Source: Ramlibacter sp. (GTDB taxonomy: Bacteria > Pseudomonadota > Gammaproteobacteria > Burkholderiales > Burkholderiaceae_C). From it: 47,816 nt of DNA. Both the position numbers and the translations under genes were made by a program. The notes below the pieces were generated by a model. The model did no database searches and was not told the DNA's origin. It worked only from the letters and a program-made list of their open reading frames with translations. The stretch covers positions 1 to 47,816 of the forward strand of contig JACMQX010000261.1 in NCBI GenBank assembly GCA_014376765.1. Direction: 5' to 3'. Within the stretch, counting starts at the first letter, position 1; every line of letters starts with the position of its first letter. Shown piece after piece: positions 26,875-36,110 of the stretch.

Positions 26875-27642
26875 ATGACGCGGTTCACTAACAGCAACGC
26901 CTTCGCACGCCCATGGCTGGCGTGCATTTCAGGCCTGCTCATTCTTGCCGCGTCTGGCACCACCATTTGCCTTGCGCAGCCGGCGAATCCCGCGTCTGCT
27001 GCAGCATCTGCTGCAACTGCCGGTGCGATCGCATCCGCTCCCTTGAAACCAGCCGCAGTTGCCGCCTCAGCCGCAGCATCGTCGCCCCGCCCGCTGGCCT
27101 CCAAACCGCAAACAGGGCCCCGGATGCCAGCGGCCAACACGGGCTGGAACGAACTGACGCCGCCCCAGCAGCAAGCGCTCAAGCCGCTGCAATCGATCTG
27201 GGGCACTTTGACTCAAGGCCATAAACGCAAATGGCTCGCGGTGTCGCAGACCTACCCAAAGATGGCGCCTGCCGAACAGGCCACGCTGCACAGCCGCATG
27301 ACGGAATGGACCGGTTTGAGCACCAGACAGCGAAGTGAGGCACGCCTTAATTTTGCTGAGGTCAAGCAACATTCACCTGACGAAAAAAAGGCCAAGTGGG
27401 AGGCCTACCAGGCCTTGAGCCCGGAAGAGCGACAAAAGCTGGCTGCTGGCGCCATGGCCAAGCCTCAGGGCGCTGCCCCGGCGGTCAAGCCGGTACCACC
27501 CCAGAAGCTTGCCTCAGTGCCCCCGGGCCAGTCCACCCACAAACACCCCTCGATTGCCGGAACCTCGGGCAAGCTGGATCAGAACACCTTGCTGCCGCAG
27601 CCGGCTCTCGCGCCGACCGACGCACCTGCGCGCAGTAACTGA
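26875..27642 (+). CDS. DUF3106 exported protein
   Basis: This 255-residue protein has an N-terminal signal sequence or anchor (about 12-35), a low-complexity Ala/Ser/Pro stretch (about 36-88), and a helical DUF3106 core (about 90-190). The core has repeated Trp/Leu-Thr/Ser-Pro-type turns (GWNELTPPQQQAL, MTEWTGLSTRQR, YQALSPEERQKL) rich in Lys, Arg and Gln. A Pro-rich tail follows. It is probably periplasmic. The pattern recalls small helical periplasmic stress proteins, but I see no motif that proves a function. It starts 17 bp after DUF3619 and is followed after 16 bp by the RDD gene, so the four genes form one unit. Confidence 0.75.
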   Translation: MTRFTNSNAFARPWLACISGLLILAASGTTICLAQPANPASAAASAATAGAIASAPLKPAAVAASAAASSPRPLASKPQTGPRMPAANTGWNELTPPQQQALKPLQSIWGTLTQGHKRKWLAVSQTYPKMAPAEQATLHSRMTEWTGLSTRQRSEARLNFAEVKQHSPDEKKAKWEAYQALSPEERQKLAAGAMAKPQGAAPAVKPVPPQKLASVPPGQSTHKHPSIAGTSGKLDQNTLLPQPALAPTDAPARSN

Positions 27643-27658
27643 AAGCCTTGTCCGTCCC

Positions 27659-28246
27659 ATGACCGCAGAGCAGCAGGGCACCGCGCCCCAGGGGCCAGCT
27701 GGCCCGTCGTCGCCTACCTCGCGCATTTCACCGCCCACCTTGCCGCCCGCCCCATCACCCTCCCTTGTGGCCCCAGGCCTGGCGCGCCGCATGGCTTGCT
27801 GGTTGTATGAGGGCATGTTGATGTTCGGGGTGGTTTTCATCTCGGGTTACCTCTTCGGCACGCTAAGCCAGACCCGCAACGCGCTAGATAACCGCCACCC
27901 ACTGCAGGCATTCCTGTTTGTGATCTTCGGAATCTACTTCACCTGGTTCTGGGCCAAAGGCCAGACCCTTGCCATGAAAACCTGGGACATCCGTGTGGTG
28001 GATCGCGCGGGGCTTGCGGTTTCGCAATCTCGCGCCCTGGCACGCTATGCGCTGAGCTGGCTCTGGTTCCTGCCCGCGCTGGCTGCGCTTGCGCCCTTCC
28101 AGGTGTCTGTTGGCGAATCGGTCACGATCATCATTGGCTGGGTGGCTGTATGGGCCCTGCTCAGTCGCTTCCACCCCCAAAGGCAATTTCTGCACGACGC
28201 GTTGGCCGGCACACGGCTGGTCACTTCGAAGCCTCTCAGCCGCTAA
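27659..28246 (+). CDS. RDD-family inner-membrane protein
   Basis: This is a 195-residue protein whose start I place at MTAEQQGT (27659), 16 bp after DUF3106; the frame extends further upstream only inside DUF3106. After a Pro/Ser-rich N-terminus (about 1-38) it shows the RDD domain: APGLARRMACWLYEGML with the conserved Arg, several hydrophobic helices, KTWDIRVVDRAG, and the closing FHDALAGT-like element (FLHDALAGTRLV). RDD proteins are membrane proteins of mostly unknown, perhaps transport, function. Last gene of the sigma/DUF3619/DUF3106 block. Confidence 0.85.
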   Translation: MTAEQQGTAPQGPAGPSSPTSRISPPTLPPAPSPSLVAPGLARRMACWLYEGMLMFGVVFISGYLFGTLSQTRNALDNRHPLQAFLFVIFGIYFTWFWAKGQTLAMKTWDIRVVDRAGLAVSQSRALARYALSWLWFLPALAALAPFQVSVGESVTIIIGWVAVWALLSRFHPQRQFLHDALAGTRLVTSKPLSR

Positions 28247-28300
28247 GCACCCGGGCTCCTGGCCAGCGGCAGTGTCACGAGGCTCGGCGACAATCCGCGT

Positions 28301-28720
28301 ATGAGCTCTCCCGAAATCGTGCCTCCCGCCAAGATCCTGCCGGACGCCAATCCTCAAAAAAGCCGCACTGGGCTCAACCGCGTTGTTCACGCCGCTGGTT
28401 ACTCTCTGGCCGGCCTGCGCGCCGGTTGGCATGAGACGGCGTTCCGCCAGGAGGCCATTTTGGCCATCGTCCTGGTTCCGTTGTCGTTCTGGCTGGGGCA
28501 CAGCTGGGTCGAGACGGCGCTGCTGGCTGGCTCTGTGTTGATCGTGTTGATTGTCGAGCTGCTCAATACCGGCATAGAAACAGCCATTGACCGGATCGGC
28601 CCTGAATGGCATGCCTTGTCCAAGCGTGCAAAAGATATGGGCAGTGCCGCCGTCTTGCTGAGCCTGCTGCTGTGCGCCGGCATCTGGGTCGCAGCCATTG
28701 CGCAGCGGGTGGCCAAGTGA
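28301..28720 (+). CDS. dgkA: Diacylglycerol kinase
   Basis: DgkA phosphorylates diacylglycerol to phosphatidic acid in the inner membrane and recycles lipid released during envelope glycan synthesis. The 139 residues carry three hydrophobic helices and the family signature ELLNTGIETAIDR (86-98) and KRAKDMGSAAV (108-118). An extra 20-30 residue polar N-terminus precedes the usual start. Its stop overlaps the GTG start of the LOG gene (GTGA, 28717-28720). Confidence 0.95.
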   Translation: MSSPEIVPPAKILPDANPQKSRTGLNRVVHAAGYSLAGLRAGWHETAFRQEAILAIVLVPLSFWLGHSWVETALLAGSVLIVLIVELLNTGIETAIDRIGPEWHALSKRAKDMGSAAVLLSLLLCAGIWVAAIAQRVAK

Positions 28721-29301
28721 CACCCGCATTCTCGGTTTGCGTCTATTGCGGCTCCCGCACAGGCGAATCGCCCTTGCACGCCGATGCTGCGCGAGACGTC
28801 GGCCACTGGATAGGCCGGCACAGCGGTCAGCTGGTCTACGGCGGAGGCAAGAACGGGTTGATGGGCGTAGTGGCCGCTGCGACGCTGGAGGCCGGAGGCC
28901 GCGTTGTGGGCATCATCCCGCTGGCGCTGGTTGAAAAGGAATGGGCCAACGACTACTGCACAGAGCTGCATGTGGTGGACACGATGCACGACCGCAAGCG
29001 CATGATGGCCGAGCGAGCCGACAGTTTTCTGGCCTTGCCCGGTGGCATCGGCACGCTGGAAGAGCTGTTTGAAGTGTGGACCTGGCGCCAGCTCGGCTAC
29101 CACGACAAGCCGGTGGGCCTGCTCAACGTAGACGGCTACTACGACAGCCTCATCGCCTTCCTGCAAGGCAGTGTGAAGCAGCAGTTCATGACAGAAGGCC
29201 TGATGAACCTGATCCGCATCAGCAGCGACCCGCAAACGCTGCTGCAGGAACTCGTGCAAGCCGCCGGAACAGCACCGCCCCCGCACCTTGAATCAATTTA
29301 G
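28717..29301 (+). CDS. LOG-family nucleotide phosphoribohydrolase (TIGR00730 type)
   Basis: This is a 194-residue Rossmann-like protein with YGGGKNGLMG (41-50) and PGGIGTLEE (108-116), the two signatures of LOG enzymes that release the base from nucleoside 5'-monophosphates (cytokinin riboside monophosphates in plants and associated microbes; AMP or similar in many bacteria). HDRKRMM (91-97) supplies the conserved Arg. The start is the GTG at 28717, overlapping the dgkA stop. The upstream in-frame extension lies inside dgkA and is not conserved. Sometimes annotated as a lysine decarboxylase, which the motifs do not support. Confidence 0.92.
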   Translation: MTPAFSVCVYCGSRTGESPLHADAARDVGHWIGRHSGQLVYGGGKNGLMGVVAAATLEAGGRVVGIIPLALVEKEWANDYCTELHVVDTMHDRKRMMAERADSFLALPGGIGTLEELFEVWTWRQLGYHDKPVGLLNVDGYYDSLIAFLQGSVKQQFMTEGLMNLIRISSDPQTLLQELVQAAGTAPPPHLESI

Positions 29302-29324
29302 CGGCGTAACCCGCGTGGGCCCCC

Positions 29325-29415
29325 ATTCGGGAATGCGTCGATCCGGCTCCGCCGGTCCACTGCATTGCCCCCCAGTGGGGGGAGGCGGCCGGCAGGCCGC
29401 ATCGGGGGGGGCGTC
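29325..29415. repeat. Intergenic palindromic repeat (family A, copy 2) at a convergent gene junction
   Basis: This 91-bp unit sits between the ends of the LOG gene and glnB. It shares with 16312-16394 the opening attcggg-a/g-tgcgt, the hairpin CCGGC-TCC-GCCGG (29343-29355), the core CCACTGCATTGCCCCC and the following G-run. Its inner stem is GCGGCC-GGCA-GGCCGC instead of GCGCC-GAA-GGCGC, so the loop stem has changed sequence while keeping pairing. Confidence 0.75.
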
Positions 29416-29420
29416 CATTT

Positions 29421-31453
<2,033 letters not shown>

Positions 31454-31472
31454 TAGCAAGGTGCCAGGGCCA

Positions 31473-32684
31473 GTGAAAAGCGATTCAAACGATTATGTCA
31501 TCCGGGTGCTGAAATCACCGGACGAGGTCGATGCCGCCGCATGGAACGCGCTGCTGGCAAACCAGCCGCATGACAGCCCCTTCATGCGCCACGAGTACCT
31601 GGCTGCAATGCACGACAGCAAAAGCGCCATCCCCAAAACCGGCTGGACGCCGCGCTTCATCACCCTGTGGCGCGGCGATGTGCTGCAGGCGGCCTGCGCG
31701 CTGTACCGCAAGAGCCATTCCTACGGCGAGTACGTTTTCGACTGGGCCTGGGCCAACGCCTACGAGCAGCACGGCCTGCCCTACTACCCCAAGGCCCTGG
31801 TGGCGCCGCCCTTCACGCCGGTGCCAGGTGCGAGGCTGCTGGCGCGCGATGCACATGCCCGCGTGGCTCTCGTTCGTGCGCTGATTGAATGGTGTGGCGA
31901 TGAGGAGCTGTCGTCGCTGCACCTGCTGTTCTGCAGTGATGAAGATGTGGCGGCCTGCACAGAAGCTGGGCTCATGCTCCGCCACACAGTCCAGTTCCAT
32001 TGGACCAACACCACACCGACTTACGCCAGCTTCGACGCATTCCTCGCCTCGCTCAACCAGGAAAAGCGCAAGAAGATCCGCCAAGAGCAGCGCAAGGTGT
32101 CTGAAGCCGGCGTGAGTTTTCGCTGGGCGCTGGGCGCTGACATCAGAGCGCAGGACTGGGTGTTCTTCTACCGGTGCTACGAGCGCACCTACCTCGAACA
32201 CGGCAATGCGCCCTACCTCACACCCGCCTTCTTTGCCCGCATGGCGTCCACCATGCCTGAGAACTGGCTGCTGTTCATCGCCGAGCGGGGCGGCAAGCCG
32301 ATTGCCTCCAGCCTCATTGCGGTGCAGGCGGGGCCAAGCGCATCAACCGGCCCGCAAGCGGCAACTGGCAAGCAGTCTTTCGAAAAAGTAGCCTTCGGCC
32401 GCTACTGGGGCGCTCTGGAGCGGGTCGACTGCCTGCACTTTGAGGCCTGCTACTACCAGCCTCTCAAGTGGTGCATCGAGCACGGCTATAGCCGCTTCGA
32501 AGGCGGCGCGCAGGGTGAGCACAAAATGGCTCGAGCCCTGCTGCCCGTCAAAACCACCTCGGCTCACTGGCTGGCCCACCCCTCTTTTTCCGACGCGGTG
32601 GAGCGCTTTCTGGAGCGCGAAGGCCAGGGCATAGGAAATTACCTGGAACACCTGGAACACCGCACGCCGTACAAGCAAAGCTGA
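31473..32684 (+). CDS. FemAB-like GNAT acyltransferase (PF04339, formerly DUF482)
   Basis: This protein is about 404 residues long with a fold related to FemAB/GNAT acyltransferases. Typical family segments are NALLANQPHDSPFMRHEYL near the N-terminus, KRKKIRQEQRKV in the middle and EGGAQGEHKMARALLPVKTTSAHW near the C-terminus. The substrate is unknown. The frame is open from 31395, but that would overlap nadE. GTG at 31473 (or GTG at 31461) is the most reasonable start, only 19 bp from the nadE ATG. A short Gly/Ser/Pro/Gln insertion near residue 290 looks like a variable loop. Confidence 0.85.
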   Translation: MKSDSNDYVIRVLKSPDEVDAAAWNALLANQPHDSPFMRHEYLAAMHDSKSAIPKTGWTPRFITLWRGDVLQAACALYRKSHSYGEYVFDWAWANAYEQHGLPYYPKALVAPPFTPVPGARLLARDAHARVALVRALIEWCGDEELSSLHLLFCSDEDVAACTEAGLMLRHTVQFHWTNTTPTYASFDAFLASLNQEKRKKIRQEQRKVSEAGVSFRWALGADIRAQDWVFFYRCYERTYLEHGNAPYLTPAFFARMASTMPENWLLFIAERGGKPIASSLIAVQAGPSASTGPQAATGKQSFEKVAFGRYWGALERVDCLHFEACYYQPLKWCIEHGYSRFEGGAQGEHKMARALLPVKTTSAHWLAHPSFSDAVERFLEREGQGIGNYLEHLEHRTPYKQS

Positions 32685-32703
32685 TGAGGCACGCGGAGGC
32701 TGC

Positions 32704-32725
32704 TTCAACAGCAGCGCCTGCGGCG
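32704..32725 (+). repeat. Intergenic short repeat (family B, copy 1)
   Basis: TTCAACAGCAGCGCCTGCGGCG lies in the 225-bp gap after the FemAB-like gene. It matches the reverse complement of 38587-38608 with one difference, and both are close to a TGAGGCACGCGG sequence (near 32688 and 38514). The rest of this gap shows only the ribosome site AGGAGA (32895-32900) of the next gene. Confidence 0.5.
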
Positions 32726-32909
32726 CCGGAGCAACGGGTAGAGCGTTGAGGTCAGTCACCGGTCGCGGTCTTCAAGCATGGTGGTTCCGGCCCGGTTGCG
32801 GTCCTCCTGCACCGCCAAAGGCTGCCAGCAAGGCGGGCGTCCATCCTTCTAAACCCTATGGCGGCCCCCCAGGCGCCGGGCTACGCTGGATTCCAGGAGA
32901 CACAACAAC

Positions 32910-34583
32910 ATGAAATCCCTAAGCGGCCTGGACGCCACCTTCCTCTACCTGGAAGCGCCCGAGATGCCCATGCATGTGGGCTCGCTCAACCTCTATGAGC
33001 TGCCGCCGGGTTTCAAGGGCAGCTTTCACAAAGAGGTCAAAGCGCACATCGGCCGGCGCATGCACCTGGCGCCGATCTTCAGCCGCAAACTGGCCTTCAT
33101 GCCGCTGAACATCGGCCACCCGCTCTGGGTCGAGGCTGACGAGGTGGATCTGGCCTACCACGTGCGCAAAGTCGAGGGCAAGTCGTTCACCGTCAAACAG
33201 ACAGAAGCCATGGCAGCGCAACTGCACGGCCAGCTGATTGACCGCAGCCGGCCGCTGTGGGAGTTCTATGTCTTTGACAACGTCACCCACCCCAGCGGCA
33301 AAAAGTGCGCAGCCTTTTATTCCAAGGTGCACCACGCAGCGCTGGACGGCAAAGGCGGCATGGTACTGGCCAACGCCATGCTGGACGTCACCCCCGTGCC
33401 CCGCGAAGTGCCGCCGCCCGACCCTGCGCGCCAGGGCCGAAGGCGCGGTGACCTGAAAATCGGCGAAATGATCGGCGCGGTGTTTTCCAACTCCATCGCG
33501 CAGTACGTCAAGCTGGCCAGGGCCTTGCCATCGGCCGTGTCCACGCTGGGCGGCACAGTGGCCCGGCAGTCGCTCAAAGGCAAAGGCACAAAGATGCGGC
33601 CCAAGCTGCCGGTAACCCTGGCGCCCAAGACCCTCTTCAATGCAGCTATCACGCCGCAGCGAATCTTCACCACGGCCAGCATTCCGTTTGCCGAATGCCG
33701 TGTCATGGCCAAGGCGGTGGGTGGCAGTTTCAATGACATCGTGCTGTGGATCTGCTCGACCGCCTTGCGCAGCTACCTGGCCAGGCACGGCAGCATCCCG
33801 CGCAAGCCCCTGATCGCCGCCATGCCGGTGAGCCTGCGTGAAGAGAACAACAAGGAGCTGAACAACCAGGCGTCCATGAGCCTGGTCGACCTGGGCACCC
33901 AGTACGCGCACCCGGGCAAACGCATGCAGGCCATCATGGCCTCCACTGCCAAGGTCAAGGACGCGCTCGTGAGTTTGAAGAGCGTGTTGCCCACCGACTA
34001 CCCCTCGCTGCTGGCGCCGTGGATCGTGGGCGGCGTGGCCAAGGCGGCCTTCAAGACCTACAGCGCGACTGGCCTGGCCGAGCGCCTGCCGATGATGGCC
34101 AACCTGGCAATCAGCAATGTGCCCGGACCGCAGGTGCCGTTGTACATGGCCGGTGCGCGGATGTTGACCTTCCATCCACTGTCTATCGTCACGCACGGCC
34201 TGGCGCTCAACATCACGATCCAGACCTACGCAGGCAGCGTGGACTTCGGCGTGATTGCCGACAAAAAAGCCGTGCCCCACGCGCAGGAGCTGGCGGACGC
34301 ACTGGTTGCAGCTTTTGAAGAAGCCAGGCGCCTGTATGCGATGACCCAGCCATCAGCGACACCAGCCTCGGTAGTAACCCCAGCCAGGGCCGTCGCCAAA
34401 GCGACGCAAAGCAAGACGCCCGCCCCTAAAGTCGCAGTCAAGGCACCGGTCAAAACCACAAAAGCTGCTACCGTGAAGCGCACAAGAACCGCTGCAAAGA
34501 AAACACCAAATGCTCATGGCAACCAAGAGTCCGGCAAGCAACCACGATCTCAAACCGCCAAACCTCGCCCTGCTCGCGCTTGA
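32910..34583 (+). CDS. Wax ester synthase / acyl-CoA:diacylglycerol acyltransferase (WS/DGAT)
   Basis: This family esterifies long-chain alcohols or diacylglycerol with acyl-CoA, making wax esters or triacylglycerol storage lipid at the membrane. The 557 residues include the catalytic HHAALDG (141-147, HHxxxDG), PLWE (115-118), GGSFNDIVLW and NLAISNVPGPQVPLYMAGA. Residues about 485-557 form an unusual Lys/Ala/Thr/Pro-rich tail like histone H1 or AlgP/phasin tails, which is not part of the catalytic fold. The last 74 bp overlap the next gene in another frame. AGGAGA (32895-32900) is a good ribosome site. Confidence 0.92.
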   Translation: MKSLSGLDATFLYLEAPEMPMHVGSLNLYELPPGFKGSFHKEVKAHIGRRMHLAPIFSRKLAFMPLNIGHPLWVEADEVDLAYHVRKVEGKSFTVKQTEAMAAQLHGQLIDRSRPLWEFYVFDNVTHPSGKKCAAFYSKVHHAALDGKGGMVLANAMLDVTPVPREVPPPDPARQGRRRGDLKIGEMIGAVFSNSIAQYVKLARALPSAVSTLGGTVARQSLKGKGTKMRPKLPVTLAPKTLFNAAITPQRIFTTASIPFAECRVMAKAVGGSFNDIVLWICSTALRSYLARHGSIPRKPLIAAMPVSLREENNKELNNQASMSLVDLGTQYAHPGKRMQAIMASTAKVKDALVSLKSVLPTDYPSLLAPWIVGGVAKAAFKTYSATGLAERLPMMANLAISNVPGPQVPLYMAGARMLTFHPLSIVTHGLALNITIQTYAGSVDFGVIADKKAVPHAQELADALVAAFEEARRLYAMTQPSATPASVVTPARAVAKATQSKTPAPKVAVKAPVKTTKAATVKRTRTAAKKTPNAHGNQESGKQPRSQTAKPRPARA

Positions 34584-35304
34584 GTGCCGCGCCCCCTGGG
34601 AATTTGGCTCCCTGCTTTTGTCCTGGCCGCTGCTGGCCAGGGCGCCAGCCGGCGATGGCCACAGCGTGATCATCTTCCCCGGTTTCAGCGCAAGCGACGT
34701 CACGACGGTGCCGCTGCGCAAGTACCTTGACCATCTGGGCTACCGCTCAGAGGGCTGGAGCCAGGGCTTCAACTTCGGGCCCCGCGCAGGGGTGCTGGAA
34801 CTGGCCAGGGAGCAACTGCTCAAGGCCTTCAAGACCAGTGGCAAGAAGGTCAGCCTGATCGGCTGGAGCCTGGGCGGCGTCTATGCGCGCGAACTGGCCA
34901 AGGAATTGCCGCAGATGGTGCGCGGCGTGATCACACTGGGCTCGCCCTTTGCCGGACCGGCCAGATCCACCAACGCCTGGCGCCTCTACGAACTGGCCAG
35001 CGGCCGCAATATCGAGCGTGAAGCCGAAAAGTACAACCTGACCGAAGCGCCACTGGTGCCAACCACGAGCCTGTACTCACGCTCGGACGGCATCGTCGCC
35101 TGGCAGGGCAGCATCCAGGCGCCAAGCGCGGGCAATCCACACACGGAAAACGTGGAGGTCATCGCCAGCCATGTGGGCCTGGGACTGAACCCGAGCGCCT
35201 GGTGGGTCGTAGCGGACCGGCTGGTTCAACGTCAGGGGGGGTGGAAACCTTTCGAACGCAAGAAAGGCCTGCACGGATTGATCTTCCCCGACCCGCAGCG
35301 ATGA
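34510..35304 (+). CDS. Alpha/beta hydrolase (lipase/esterase-like)
   Basis: This 264-residue protein has a nucleophile elbow GWSLGG (Ser120), a plausible acid Asp193 (YSRSDGIV) and His221 (ASHVGLG), giving a complete catalytic triad. No signal peptide is evident. It starts inside the WS/DGAT gene (overlap 34510-34583) at MLM, so it is likely cotranslated and may act on the same lipids, for example hydrolysing neutral lipids or activated acyl esters. The family is broad; the substrate is inference from the neighbour only. Confidence 0.85.
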   Translation: MLMATKSPASNHDLKPPNLALLALECRAPWEFGSLLLSWPLLARAPAGDGHSVIIFPGFSASDVTTVPLRKYLDHLGYRSEGWSQGFNFGPRAGVLELAREQLLKAFKTSGKKVSLIGWSLGGVYARELAKELPQMVRGVITLGSPFAGPARSTNAWRLYELASGRNIEREAEKYNLTEAPLVPTTSLYSRSDGIVAWQGSIQAPSAGNPHTENVEVIASHVGLGLNPSAWWVVADRLVQRQGGWKPFERKKGLHGLIFPDPQR

Positions 35305-35343
35305 CCTCTTGCTCCCTCCTCCACTGAGGGAGGGAAAAGGAAG

Positions 35344-35883
35344 TCAGGCTTTGTGGGCGTTTTCGTAGTTGGCAATACCGTCCATGATTTCCTTCATGGC
35401 CGCCTCGGGGCCGGCCCAGCCCAGGATCTTGACCCATTTGCCCTCTTCCAGGTCCTTGTAGTGCTCAAAGAAATGGGCAATGGTCTTCAGGCGCAGCGGG
35501 TTCAGGTCTTCAGGCTTTTGCCACTGCGTGTAGATCGACAAGATCTTGTCCGTCGGCACCGCCAGCACCTTGCCATCCTGCCCGGCTTCGTCTTCCATCT
35601 GAAGGATGCCGATCGGGCGGCAGGTCACCACCACGCCGGGAATAAGCGGCACCGGCGTGATCACCAGCACGTCCACCGGATCGCCGTCACCGCTGATGGT
35701 GCGGGGCACATAGCCGTAGTTGGTCGGGTAGTGCATGGACGTGCTCATGAAGCGGTCCACGAAGATCGCGCCGGACTCCTTGTCCACTTCGTACTTCACG
35801 GGGTCGGCATTCATCGGGATCTCGATGATCACATTGAAGGAGTGGGGAACATTTTTGCCGGGGGAGACTTTGTCGAGTGCCAT
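35344..35883 (-). CDS. ppa: Soluble inorganic pyrophosphatase (family I)
   Basis: Ppa hydrolyses pyrophosphate to phosphate in the cytoplasm with Mg2+. The 179-residue protein shows the family I signature DGDPVD (66-71) and surrounding conserved segments (KYEVDKESG, YPTNYGYVP, and a Lys/Tyr-rich C-terminal half). It is divergent from hppA, the membrane pyrophosphatase, across 227 bp, and convergent with the hydrolase gene. A CTCCCTC/GAGGGAG hairpin (35312-35332) lies at the convergent junction but lacks a T-tract. Confidence 0.97.
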   Translation of the reverse strand: MALDKVSPGKNVPHSFNVIIEIPMNADPVKYEVDKESGAIFVDRFMSTSMHYPTNYGYVPRTISGDGDPVDVLVITPVPLIPGVVVTCRPIGILQMEDEAGQDGKVLAVPTDKILSIYTQWQKPEDLNPLRLKTIAHFFEHYKDLEEGKWVKILGWAGPEAAMKEIMDGIANYENAHKA

Positions 35884-36110
35884 GGTTCTTACTTGGGTTA
35901 CTGATGGATTCTGGGCTTGGTCAGGATTAACCCTGATTTTACTGACGTGGCTCTTGCTTTGCGGGCATTTGGCCGGGAATGGCCCCTTATTCGGCTACCA
36001 TCCGCCCGTTGGCCAATCGTCTCTGCGGAGCAACGAGGAAGCAACGCAGCGGGGGTAACCAGTGTGCTGCGTGGCACCCCCTCCAAGCGAAACAACCGAG
36101 GAGAATTTTC

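Noticed and set aside
32919-34280. 453-codon minus-strand frame opposite the WS/DGAT gene
   Set aside because: The sense strand carries HHxxxDG and other family motifs; the antisense frame is His/Arg/Gln-rich shadow sequence.
35312-35332. CTCCCTC/GAGGGAG hairpin between the hydrolase and ppa as an intrinsic terminator
   Set aside because: The pairing is good, but there is no T-tract on either side, so only a structural role can be suggested.
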